Positions 8,434 to 15,511 of a stretch of 64,000 nucleotides of DNA are shown one piece after another. The notes below the pieces were generated by a model that saw only the letters and a list, made by a program, of their open reading frames with translations, had not been told where the DNA came from and made no database searches. A program made the translations under genes and the position numbers. The stretch is from Peribacillus asahii (lineage in GTDB: Bacteria > Bacillota > Bacilli > Bacillales > DSM-1321): NCBI RefSeq assembly GCF_004006295.1, contig NZ_CP026095.1, positions 2,404,001 through 2,468,000 on the forward strand. Reading direction: 5' to 3'. Positions within the stretch are counted from its first letter, which is position 1, and each line of letters starts with the position of its first letter.

Positions 8434-8610
8434 AGTGAGCCTCCTGGTATGCGAATAAGTAGTCCTTTTTGCCGGCAAGCTTTAGGACCCTCTTATCATA
8501 CCAAGAGGTGTTTTTTATGTTCAAACCCTCTATTTCTTCATTACAGGAATGCTGCCCAATTAACACAATAAGAAAAGCTGCCTTCGATAGCAGCTAGATC
8601 TTAAACATAA

Positions 8611-8703
8611 GCACCCGTTACTTTAAGTACAACACTTCACAATCTTCTATGTTAATCAAACAAAAAAGGCGATACCTTTTTAAGGTATCGCACCCGTTAG
8701 CCA
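8611..8703 (-). repeat. Two cassette-junction repeats
   Basis: GCACCCGTTACTTTAAGTAC begins at 8611 and continues into TTCACAATCTTC, a motif that recurs at 9917-9950 and 13208-13240. A second CACCCGTTAG at 8691 is preceded by a hairpin (GGCGATACCTT and AAGGTATCGC). Confidence 0.6.
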
Positions 8704-8732
8704 TCCATGCAGCACAAAATCAGTGCTGCACC

Positions 8733-8905
8733 ACAGAGAATGAAAATGGTTTGGAAGTGTCAATACTGATACTGACCTTAATCCAGTCAACCCTAATCCA
8801 TAGACTTATTAATTATCGCTCTCCTCTTTTTTTTACGATTGAGCAGGGTTTTCTTAAGTATTGCCATTTTTCTAATCTTGAAGAAACTTATTTTCATGGT
8901 AGCTT
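8733..8905 (-). repeat. Diverged copy of the 1-170 repeat (dead small gene)
   Basis: Matches 1-170 in ordered blocks. On the minus strand a short frame starting MKISFFKIRKMAILKK is followed by stops and by a degraded piece reading VSISIDTSKPFSFSVV. A ribosome-site-like AGAGGAGAG lies within it. It is probably the remains of a small basic protein gene of the same cassette-like class. Confidence 0.45.
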
Positions 8906-8932
8906 AAAAATAATATTAACACTGATATTATC

Positions 8933-9265
8933 TTAAAGTTGTTTAGATATAGATATTTTTCTAATTTTATTTGATAAAAAGAAGGATACGATTCCTAATA
9001 ATAGATAGATTATTACTGGGGTAATCATACTGCCCATATTGTACCAAACTGAAATAGGTATAATAACGGCAAAAGAAGATAACAAAAACCCAATTATCAT
9101 ATATTTCTTTGAGTTTGGACAAATAATACCTTGAATAATAAAAATGATTGGGAACAGCAAATAGATTCCTAATAAAATATATTTACTTTCAGGAAACAAA
9201 GAATCGAACCATATAAATGCGAATATCACCAAACTTGGTAAAATGGTTGAGAGTATTTTCTTCAT
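8933..9265 (-). CDS. Hypothetical membrane protein, 110 aa
   Basis: The start chosen is MKKILSTILPSL at 9265, because AAAGGA lies 9 bases upstream; longer in-frame starts have no such site. About four hydrophobic segments follow one another (LPSLVIFAFIWF, ILLGIYLLFPIIFIIQGII, MIIGFLLSSFAVIIPISVW, VIIYLLLGIVSFFL), with a basic C-terminal tail NKIRKISISKQL. It is an integral membrane protein of unknown role. A cassette-junction repeat lies about 50 bp upstream. Confidence 0.6.
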   Translation of the reverse strand: MKKILSTILPSLVIFAFIWFDSLFPESKYILLGIYLLFPIIFIIQGIICPNSKKYMIIGFLLSSFAVIIPISVWYNMGSMITPVIIYLLLGIVSFFLSNKIRKISISKQL

Positions 9266-9316
9266 TAACATCAATCCTTTCGGTAAAAACAATTTACGAT
9301 AATAAGCAATTGTTAC

Positions 9317-9398
9317 TGCTTGCTCCGTAAGCACAATAAGAAAACAGCCACAATGGTAGCTCTGAACTTCAGCTCTTGCACTCCGTTAGCTGAAGAAG
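9317..9398 (-). repeat. Pair of cassette-junction repeats
   Basis: The minus strand reads CTTCAGCTAACGGAGTGC about 8 nt after the stop of 9405-9833, and then TTTTCTTATTGTGCTTACGG before the next gene. The two together form the junction between two orphan genes. Confidence 0.6.
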
Positions 9399-9404
9399 CA
9401 AGTA

Positions 9405-9833
9405 TTACAAACTTGTTCTTATATTATTTTTATAAATGTCCACTTTGTTTGCTGCAAAATTCAATAATTGATTTTTTCCATTGATTTTAAGACTAATATT
9501 TATTGATAAAGGTAATTGAATTTTTTTAACTACTTCTTCTAAGGCATAGTATTCGTCATCTCTTTTGTTATAAAAAACAACTGAACTAATAAATAATTCA
9601 TCATCTTCAATATCAAGACTGCACATCATTGGAAACTTTTCACCATCATTTGTTGATAGTTCCCCTGATACTATCGAACCATTTAGTTCTTCAGTGAAAT
9701 TTTTTGTTTCTGATGGTCTTACCCAAGTTTCGTCTTGGTCTTCATTTTCCTCTTCATCTATTGCCCATTCCCATATCGAACTTTCTTTAAAGTCCTCAAT
9801 GGTTAATTCATCAACTGGTTTACTTTTACTCAT
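9405..9833 (-). CDS. Hypothetical acidic protein, 142 aa
   Basis: A soluble, acidic protein with no membrane segment. The N-terminus carries TIEDFKESSIWEWAIDEEEN followed by QDETWVRP, a pattern I associate with a family of uncharacterised bacterial proteins found in accessory DNA; I cannot name it. The C-terminal part looks beta-rich (ELFISSVVFYNKRDDEYYAL). The ribosome site AAAGGAGAT is well placed. It is flanked on both sides by cassette-junction repeats. Confidence 0.65.
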   Translation of the reverse strand: MSKSKPVDELTIEDFKESSIWEWAIDEEENEDQDETWVRPSETKNFTEELNGSIVSGELSTNDGEKFPMMCSLDIEDDELFISSVVFYNKRDDEYYALEEVVKKIQLPLSINISLKINGKNQLLNFAANKVDIYKNNIRTSL

Positions 9834-9848
9834 AATTTCTATCTCCTT

Positions 9849-9965
9849 TGTTGCCCGTATAACGGATAAATTCTATATGGTAACAAATAAATCCTTCTTC
9901 AAGTAACCTGCTTCTATAGTTTAAGTACATTCCTTCACAATCTCCATCTATTTTAACAAAATCTC
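9849..9965 (-). repeat. Cassette-junction repeat with TTTAAGTAC-type extension
   Basis: CCCGTATAACGG sits just before the ribosome site of 9405-9833. At 9917-9950 the sequence TTTAAGTACATTCCTTCACA with AATCTCC matches the extensions at 8620 and 13212. Confidence 0.5.
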
Positions 9966-10073
9966 CAATTATCTTTAGGGAAGATCCTCCACAATATGGC
10001 CCTTAAATGAAAATTAGCGCTGATCCTTTTTATGATCTGACCCCTGTCAAGTAGACACAAAAAATAAGCGCAG

Positions 10074-10964
10074 TTAAGAAGCCTGACTTCTATATTCGAT
10101 AGGAGTCAGGTTGTTTAGCTTGGTTTGAAACCTTTCGTGGTTATAAAAGTGAATGTAGTCTTTAATAGCCCTTCTAACCTCTTGTGAAGTTTTAAAAGTA
10201 TGTAGGTTAAAACATTCTGTTTTTAAATGACTAAAGAAATTTTCCATACTAGCGTTATCCCAACAGTTTCCCTTTCTAGACATACTAGCTTTCATTTTAT
10301 TTCTTGCGAGTAGCTGATTATAGTTATGGGAAGTGTATTGGTATCCTTGATCACTATGGAGAAGGAGTCCCTTTACATTCCTTCCTTTTATGGCTTTTTT
10401 AAGAGTATCCAAGACTAGTTTATAATCATTACGTCTACTAATTTGGTACGCAACAACTTCGTTATTATATAGGTCTTTGATGGCAGACAAGTATAGTTTC
10501 TGTCCATTGAAAATGAGGTACGTAATATCCGTTACCCACTTTTCATTAGGGCGAGAAGCGTAAAAGGATCTATTTAAATAATTATTCGAGATAAGATAAG
10601 GTTCTTTCTTACCGTAATAAATTCGTTTCTTCCTGATAATTGCTTTAATACCTAGCTCACTTAGTAACCGTTGAACTTTTTTGTGATTAATATGAATATC
10701 ATAGGTCCTCTTTAACCAAATTTGTATTCTTCTATAGCCATAGATGCCCTTATATTTCTGATGACATTCTATTATTTTCTGCTTTAGCTTCTCATCCTCT
10801 ATCTGCTTTTCCGAAGGTAATGCTTTACGCTTTATCCACTTGTAGTATCCACTTCTTGATACTTTAGCTAGATGACAAAGTAGCTGTATAGAGTGAGCTT
10901 GTTTAGATAAATCATTAATGATTGGAAATAGAATACTAGGTTTTAGATTCATTCCTCCTTTCAC
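10074..10964 (-). CDS. IS3-family transposase OrfB (DDE integrase)
   Basis: An N-terminal HTH_21-type segment (SRSGYYKWIKR, YKGIYGYRRIQIWLKR) is followed by an rve integrase core with the DDE residues in WVTDITYL, HSDQGYQYTS and NASMENFFSHLKTE. Length is normal. It is normally made as a fusion with OrfA by programmed -1 frameshifting. The A6G slippery run on the minus strand (about 10976-10982), followed by GAAAGGAGG before the internal ATG, fits that. The gene appears intact. Confidence 0.95.
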   Translation of the reverse strand: MKGGMNLKPSILFPIINDLSKQAHSIQLLCHLAKVSRSGYYKWIKRKALPSEKQIEDEKLKQKIIECHQKYKGIYGYRRIQIWLKRTYDIHINHKKVQRLLSELGIKAIIRKKRIYYGKKEPYLISNNYLNRSFYASRPNEKWVTDITYLIFNGQKLYLSAIKDLYNNEVVAYQISRRNDYKLVLDTLKKAIKGRNVKGLLLHSDQGYQYTSHNYNQLLARNKMKASMSRKGNCWDNASMENFFSHLKTECFNLHTFKTSQEVRRAIKDYIHFYNHERFQTKLNNLTPIEYRSQAS

Positions 10965-11251
10965 ATCTTTAAAAGCTTTTTTAATAGTTCATTCTCAGCT
11001 TCTAATCGCTTTATTTTCTGTTGGGTATTTTCAAAGGTAGATGAAGAGACTCTACTAGACCCACTTTTTCTGCCACGTTTTTCTCTAAGACCAACCATCC
11101 CATCTTCACTAAACTGTTTAACCCATCGTTGTATGTTTTTTCGATGAGTGTTTAATTCTCTGGAAACGGCTGCATAATTCTTCTTTTGATGAAATAAATC
11201 CACTGCTTTTTTCTTGAATGATATATCATAAGTCTCTGCTTTTTTCTCCAT
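10961..11251 (-). CDS. IS3-family transposase OrfA (HTH)
   Basis: 96 residues. A helix-turn-helix covers KAVDLFHQKKNYAAVSRELN with HRKNIQRWVKQ, followed by a basic linker and a C-terminal leucine-zipper-like helix (QKIKRLEAENELLKKLLKM) typical of IS3 OrfA. It overlaps OrfB by 4 bp, and the slippery run lies just before its stop. The ribosome site AAGGGGG precedes the ATG. Confidence 0.93.
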   Translation of the reverse strand: MEKKAETYDISFKKKAVDLFHQKKNYAAVSRELNTHRKNIQRWVKQFSEDGMVGLREKRGRKSGSSRVSSSTFENTQQKIKRLEAENELLKKLLKM

Positions 11252-11333
11252 AAAAAATACCCCCTTAATAATAGACAGATTAATGCGCTTTTTAAAACGT
11301 GTCTACTATAAGGGGAGCATACCATTTCAGATA

Positions 11334-11355
11334 AGCGCCCTTTAGCTGAATAAAG
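11334..11355 (-). repeat. Cassette-junction repeat containing the dfr stop codon
   Basis: The minus strand reads TTTATTCAGCTAAAGGGCGC. The TAA inside the TTCAGCTAA block is the stop codon of the dihydrofolate reductase gene, so the repeat forms the 3' end of that gene. Confidence 0.65.
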
Positions 11356-11839
11356 TTTTTCTTTCATAAACATGAAAGTAGTAATTATAAGGGTTTTTGT
11401 CATTCTTAACCCCTTTTTCAACAGATACTTCTTTCCACTCATTGAAATTAACTTCAGGAAAAAATGTATCTCCTTCGAATTCATGATGAATTTTTGTAAT
11501 GTGCATTTTCTCAACATAAGGCAAGAACATATTATAAATCTGTTCTCCCCCGAAAATAAAAATCTCTTCTTCATTTTTACATAACTCAAAAACATCTTCG
11601 ATTGAATGGACAATTTCACAACCATCAAAGTTAAAATCCCTATCTCTGGTCAGAACAATATTCCTTCTGTCAGGTAAAGCCCTTCCGATTGACTCAAGGT
11701 TCTTTCTACCTAATATGATTGGATGTCCCTTTGTAGTATCTTTAACATACTCCCAATCTTTCGGAATTCTCCAGGGAATGTCATTCTCTTTGCCAATTAC
11801 TCTATTCTTATCCATCGCAACAATTAAAGAAACTTTCAT
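11342..11839 (-). CDS. Dihydrofolate reductase, acquired (trimethoprim-resistant) type
   Basis: Reduces dihydrofolate to tetrahydrofolate with NADPH. The start used is MKVSLIVAMDKNRVIG. Visible family features are PW at residues 22-23, the catalytic acid D28 (WRIPKDWEYV), GRKNLESIGRALPDRRN for cofactor binding and IFIFGGEQIY. Residue 102 is Tyr, where trimethoprim-sensitive S. aureus enzyme has Phe98; F98Y is the classic resistance change. From memory the sequence closely resembles the DfrD/DfrG/DfrK group. It is a lone gene between an IS3 element and cassette-junction repeats, not beside thymidylate synthase, which suggests acquisition. The resistance phenotype is inferred. Confidence 0.92.
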   Translation of the reverse strand: MKVSLIVAMDKNRVIGKENDIPWRIPKDWEYVKDTTKGHPIILGRKNLESIGRALPDRRNIVLTRDRDFNFDGCEIVHSIEDVFELCKNEEEIFIFGGEQIYNMFLPYVEKMHITKIHHEFEGDTFFPEVNFNEWKEVSVEKGVKNDKNPYNYYFHVYERKTLFS

Positions 11840-11928
11840 ATATAACACAGCCTTTTTTGACTATTTTACCATGTAATTTTTGATTTCTATTGACGTTCCT
11901 TCTTAAACTAAACTCCACATTAGCACAA

Positions 11929-12036
11929 CTGCCCTTATTGAACAATCGCGCCCGATTGCTGAAGGTCGAAAAAATTTAAAGGAACTTCAAAATTTCTATG
12001 TAGTTATTGCACTAATGCTACCCTTTAGTTGAACTA
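11929..12036 (-). repeat. Two fold-back cassette-junction repeats
   Basis: At 11937-11963 the minus strand reads TTCAGCAATC, loop GGGCGC, then GATTGTTCAA: a 10-bp hairpin with one mismatch. At 12008-12034 it reads TTCAACTAA, loop AGGGTAGCA, then TTAGTGCAA, again an imperfect hairpin. They lie upstream of the dfr gene. Confidence 0.6.
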
Positions 12037-12082
12037 GAGAATATTATCAGAACTTTTATACTGTAAAATACAAGCGAAATAT

Positions 12083-12111
12083 TTGACAAAAAATTGTATT
12101 TGTGCTATAAT
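12083..12111 (+). promoter_or_regulatory. Sigma-A promoter of the methyltransferase
   Basis: TTGACA at 12083-12088 and TATAAT at 12106-12111 are both perfect consensus hexamers, with an exact 17-bp spacer. It is the strongest-looking vegetative promoter I found in the window. Confidence 0.9.
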
Positions 12112-12137
12112 TTACAATCAAAACATTTGTGTATATA

Positions 12138-12173
12138 ATAAGATTCTCCTGGCCAGGGGAATCTTATTTTTTA
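12138..12173 (+). terminator. Leader terminator / attenuator before the methyltransferase
   Basis: A 32-nt near-perfect palindrome has 16-nt arms, AATAAGATTCTCCTGG and CCAGGGGAATCTTATT, with one T-G wobble. It is followed by six T residues (12168-12173). It lies between the promoter and the ribosome site CGGAGGA, so most transcripts should stop before the gene unless the hairpin is prevented. No leader peptide with a clear start is visible. Confidence 0.75.
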
Positions 12174-12190
12174 TACGGAGGAATAATGGA

Positions 12191-13108
12191 ATGAAACAAA
12201 ATGAATCCAGTGTAACTTCCTTAGTATCAGCTTTCGCTCGGGCCTATCATAGTCAATACGATACACCAAAAATTTTCGATGATTTTATTGCAAAAGATCT
12301 CATTTCCCAAGAAGAGTTTTCAAGGATCAGAGAGAATATGATTCAAGGCATACCGTTTTTCAACCAAGATATTGGTCAAAGGTTTCAAGATCATCCAGAT
12401 GAAATTTTAAAATGGATTACACAAGTACAACTTTCTCCAACGCCCTTAGCCCGTGCTGCATTTTGTGAAAAAGTACTACTTAATGAAGTGATGTTAGGAG
12501 TAAAACAGTACGTGATTCTCGGAGCTGGCTTAGATACTTTTTGCTTCAGACATCCTGAATTGAAAAACAGATTAGAAATATTTGAAATCGATCATCCAGC
12601 TACACAAGAATTTAAAAGGAAAAGATTAGCTGATACAAATTTTCAAATCCCCAGTCATCTTCATTTTGTTTCGATGGACTTCACAAATAAGTTTTCCGAT
12701 CAAAGCCTCATAGATGAAGGATTTGATGATAACAAAAAAACGTTCTTTAGCCTTTTAGGTGTTTCTTATTATTTAACGAAAGAGGAAATTTCAAGCTTAT
12801 TCAATCATTTATTGGCCAAAGTCCCACCAGGAAGCTCAATCGTTTTTGATTATGCAGACGAAAAACTTTTTGAAGAAAAAGGAATGTCTAATCGAGTTGA
12901 AAATATGCTGAAAATGGCTTCAGTAGGTGGAGAAACGATGCAATCGTGTTGCTCTTATGACGAAATCGAGAATATGTTAGAAAAAGCAGGTTTACTCATT
13001 TATGAACATTTATCCCCAACGACGATCAATGAGCGTTTCTTTAGCAATCGGTCGGATTATTTGACTGCATTTGAAACGATTCATTATATCCATGCTGTAA
13101 AGAAATAA
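12191..13108 (+). CDS. SAM-dependent methyltransferase, LCMT/TIGR00027-like, 305 aa
   Basis: Belongs to the leucine carboxyl methyltransferase-like (PF04072) group of class I methyltransferases. The SAM-binding motif VILGAGLDTFCFR is at residues 108-120, followed by the acidic pair EIDHPATQEFKR and later FFSLLGVSYYLTKEE. Members often methylate small molecules; the substrate here is unknown. The start ATG at 12191 is chosen because CGGAGGA is 7 bases upstream and the earlier in-frame region is the promoter and hairpin. It is a monocistronic unit with its own promoter, leader terminator and 3' terminator. Confidence 0.85.
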   Translation: MKQNESSVTSLVSAFARAYHSQYDTPKIFDDFIAKDLISQEEFSRIRENMIQGIPFFNQDIGQRFQDHPDEILKWITQVQLSPTPLARAAFCEKVLLNEVMLGVKQYVILGAGLDTFCFRHPELKNRLEIFEIDHPATQEFKRKRLADTNFQIPSHLHFVSMDFTNKFSDQSLIDEGFDDNKKTFFSLLGVSYYLTKEEISSLFNHLLAKVPPGSSIVFDYADEKLFEEKGMSNRVENMLKMASVGGETMQSCCSYDEIENMLEKAGLLIYEHLSPTTINERFFSNRSDYLTAFETIHYIHAVKK

Positions 13109-13123
13109 TTATCTATTTACATG

Positions 13124-13156
13124 CCGCTCAATGCTTAAGATGGTTGAGCGGTTTTC
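13124..13156 (+). terminator. Terminator of the methyltransferase gene
   Basis: The stem CCGCTCAA / TTGAGCGG closes a 12-nt loop and is followed by TTTT, 15 nt after the stop codon. Confidence 0.85.
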
Positions 13157-13200
13157 CATTATTTGATGTGGCATATCAGAATATCTCTTATTGAACTTTC

Positions 13201-13300
13201 CTGCGCCATTACTTTAAGTACAAAGTTTCACAATCTCTCCTAAACTTTAACCTAGATATCTAGGTGTTGTTCAATAAAATGGCCCGATTGCTGAATAACA
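13201..13300 (-). repeat. Two cassette-junction repeats
   Basis: GCGCCATTACTTTAAGTACA with TTTCACAATCTC (13204-13238) repeats the 8611 motif. At 13269-13298 the minus strand reads TTATTCAGCAATCGGGCC and then ATTTTATTGAAC, a fold-back form like the one at 11937. Confidence 0.55.
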
Positions 13301-13754
13301 TGACTAGCTTTTTTTAAACAACTTTATTGTTCGTAAACAACCCAGCTACCTTCCCACAAGAAGATTAGCTGGATTTCTTCATTACTAGAGGAGGACAATC
13401 ATTCTGTTTATAAGGGGTGGGGCGCCGAACTTCACTAGCCAAAGGCAAGGTTAAACCAACTACCACTCCAAAATTTTTCTCCCTATAACGGATTTTTCGA
13501 GTAATTGAGAGAATTCACGAGATATTTAAAGTTTTTCATGACATTCACCTCCGATTTATTGCTAATATCTCATTTATTCGAGGATGGTAATGACACTTCC
13601 CTCCGTAGTGCTTTAGTAGAAAAACACATACAAAAGGTATAATAATCATTAGAAATCAGCTGAAATCCCTACAAATTATTTTGAATCCTAAACATCATAG
13701 ATTTGTAGATTTATCAAGGTCTAGACCTCAATAAAATATTAGGGGTACATTTCA
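13301..13754. other. Non-coding stretch with a degraded small gene
   Basis: On the minus strand, CGGAGGTGAATGTC precedes an ATG near 13548 that opens a short frame MKNFKYLVNSLNY, which stops early. Neighbouring frames then read ISREFSQLLEKSVIG and GEKFWSGSWFNLAFG in succession, as if one small gene had suffered frameshifts. The remaining DNA up to the small gene at 13755 has no recognisable feature. I cannot name the original protein. Confidence 0.35.
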
Positions 13755-13916
13755 ATGGAAATCGAACGTATTTTTAATAAGAATACAAATATTACTTTTC
13801 AAGATACTTTAAATTCACTAATCAACGAGGAAATTGACAAACTAGTAAGCCTTTATTATTCTCAAGACAAGGTGAACACTACTACATCTCATGTAGAAGG
13901 GAAAGAAGTATCATGA
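13755..13916 (+). CDS. Small protein translationally coupled to the recombinase, 53 aa
   Basis: The frame starts MEIERIFNKNTNITFQDTLN and ends HVEGKEVS, with its TGA overlapping the recombinase ATG (ATGA at 13913-13916), a typical translational coupling. It is soluble and acidic, of unknown function. The ribosome site (AGGGG) is modest. Small genes directly before large serine recombinases are common, and some encode directionality or DNA-binding helpers, but no motif supports that here. Confidence 0.6.
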   Translation: MEIERIFNKNTNITFQDTLNSLINEEIDKLVSLYYSQDKVNTTTSHVEGKEVS

Positions 13917-15511
13917 GATGTGCAGTATATGTCAGAGTTTCTACTAATAAAGAAGAACAAAAAGCCTCACTTGGCAATCAAAAAAACCTCTTCATAAGAT
14001 ACATTTCGGATAAAGGCTGGGATATTCATGACTTCTATGTTGATGTTGAGAGTGGCACTACAGATAAACGTCCACAATTGCAACAGCTGATTGCCGATGC
14101 TAAAGCTAAGAAATTTGATGTGATATTGGCAAAAGAACTATCACGTTTAGCTCGTAATGGTCGTTTGTCCTATGAGATTCGGGATATTGCTGAACAACAT
14201 AAGGTTCATATCATCACCTTAGATAACGCAATTAATACTTTAGAAGGTAATGGCCAGATGTTTGGTATTTACGCTTGGATGTATGAACAAGAGTCACAAA
14301 GGACAAGCGAGCGTGTCAAATTAGCCTTGAAAAGCCGAGCACAAAAAGGGTTATTTAAGGGTTCCAACGCTCCATATGGGTACATCGTAAAAGATGGAAA
14401 ACTCTGTTCAAGTCCTGATGAAACTCCAGACATCGTTAAACGAATCTTTGGAAACTATCTATCAGGTAAGGGCTTTGATTGCATTGCAAGAGAATTGTAT
14501 AATGAAGGATGTCCTACACCTAGTCAAGTTGCTAGAAAGAAAAATGCTAATGATAAGTGGCATGGCTCAACTATAAGACGAATTCTTGAAAATCCCCATT
14601 ATACCGGCGATTTAGTTCAAGGAAGGTCTACGACTAGGAGTGTTACAAATAAAAATAGAGATCAAGTCCATTCTGATAACTTTATCACGGTTCCCAATAC
14701 TCATGAAGCTATTATTTCTAAAAGTGACTTTGAAGCTGTTCAGCAGCTAATGATGAGTAGAAAGCGTACTCGTCCTCAGGCAGAAAAACACCTGTTTACA
14801 AATACTGCTTACTGTGCGGACTGTGGACGTGGAATGCACTATAAAAAGAACAGTCTTGGCTATATGTGCGGAAATTACAATAAACATGGTATTAAGGCAT
14901 GTAGTGATCATTTAATTAGAGAAGCTGACCTAAAATTAGCTATTCTAAATGATTTAAAAAAACTTGCTTCCATTTTAGAAAACAAAGAGATTGTGCAAAC
15001 ACTTGAAACTAAACTGAATCAACAAAAAAAGTATTCCGAAAAGCAAATTGATTCCTTTACTAAGGAATTAGAACGACTAAAATTAAAGAAAAAGAAATCT
15101 CTCAATTTGTTCATTGAAGAAAAAATTTCAAAAGAAGATTATGATGAATTCGTGAGTGATACCAATGAGCAAATTAATAACATATCATCTAAGATTGAAC
15201 AGTTACATTCATCTCTTGATACAAAAGATGACGAATTAGTAATCAAGGAGCTTAAACAACAGCTTGGTGTTTTTATTGAATTTCAAGAACTAACTCCCGA
15301 TATTTTACATCGCTTAATTGAAAGAATTGAAATAAAAGCAGATGGAAGTCCGAGAATCTTTTACCGATTTTCGAACCCATCTGCTTATTCTTTAATTAAT
15401 TTTATCAACGCACAGCACTCCACGTGTGATGTGACATTTGAAGAAAGAACCGTTGAAGCGTTGCTTAGATTTTTATCAATCAACTATAAGGTCTTTAAAA
15501 CCACCTTTTAA
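13913..15511 (+). CDS. Large serine recombinase, 532 aa
   Basis: The N-terminal resolvase domain has the nucleophile S10 in VYVRVSTNKEEQ, the conserved LSRLARN, and the long helix region SERVKLALKSRAQKGLFKGS. The recombinase domain continues with PYGYIVKDG and RRILENPHYTGDLVQG. A zinc ribbon (YCADCGRGMHYKK, then CGNYNKHGIKAC) and a long coiled coil (about residues 350-440) follow. These are the parts of phage or element integrases that act on att sites. The 3' end overlaps the end of the FAD oxidase gene on the other strand by 17 bp, so the enzyme probably sits at one edge of the element it moved. Confidence 0.93.
   Translation: MRCAVYVRVSTNKEEQKASLGNQKNLFIRYISDKGWDIHDFYVDVESGTTDKRPQLQQLIADAKAKKFDVILAKELSRLARNGRLSYEIRDIAEQHKVHIITLDNAINTLEGNGQMFGIYAWMYEQESQRTSERVKLALKSRAQKGLFKGSNAPYGYIVKDGKLCSSPDETPDIVKRIFGNYLSGKGFDCIARELYNEGCPTPSQVARKKNANDKWHGSTIRRILENPHYTGDLVQGRSTTRSVTNKNRDQVHSDNFITVPNTHEAIISKSDFEAVQQLMMSRKRTRPQAEKHLFTNTAYCADCGRGMHYKKNSLGYMCGNYNKHGIKACSDHLIREADLKLAILNDLKKLASILENKEIVQTLETKLNQQKKYSEKQIDSFTKELERLKLKKKKSLNLFIEEKISKEDYDEFVSDTNEQINNISSKIEQLHSSLDTKDDELVIKELKQQLGVFIEFQELTPDILHRLIERIEIKADGSPRIFYRFSNPSAYSLINFINAQHSTCDVTFEERTVEALLRFLSINYKVFKTTF

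Larger units (their letters stand above)
6935..8557 (-). mobile_element. IS110-family element, type 2 (copy 2)
   Basis: Second copy of the 2750-4387 element in the same orientation. Conserved DNA extends on the 3' side to about 6935 and on the 5' side to ATTACAGGAATGCTGCCC at 8557. The flanking DNA beyond these points differs between the copies. Confidence 0.7.
10038..11319 (-). mobile_element. IS3-family insertion sequence (IS150-like)
   Basis: Imperfect terminal inverted repeats of about 35 bp bound two overlapping transposase frames: the left end contains TGACCCCTGTCAAGTAGACA and the right end, read inward, TGCTCCCCTTATAGTAGACA. Both continue to an AAGCGCA block. I could not identify a clear target duplication. 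Confidence 0.9.

Noticed and set aside
7147..8478. Longer start for the type 2 transposase, 15 codons upstream
   Set aside because: There is no ribosome site before it and the sister copy starts at MNYNQN, where AGGAGG is well placed.
2251..13300. Classical integron with attC sites
   Set aside because: No IntI-type tyrosine integrase is present and the repeat core does not fit GTTRRRY. Only the layout is similar.
13425..13550. Possible signalling peptide gene (MKNFKYLVNSLNY) with a good ribosome site
   Set aside because: Neighbouring frames continue coding-like sequence, so it is more likely the start of a frameshifted small gene than a real 18-residue peptide.
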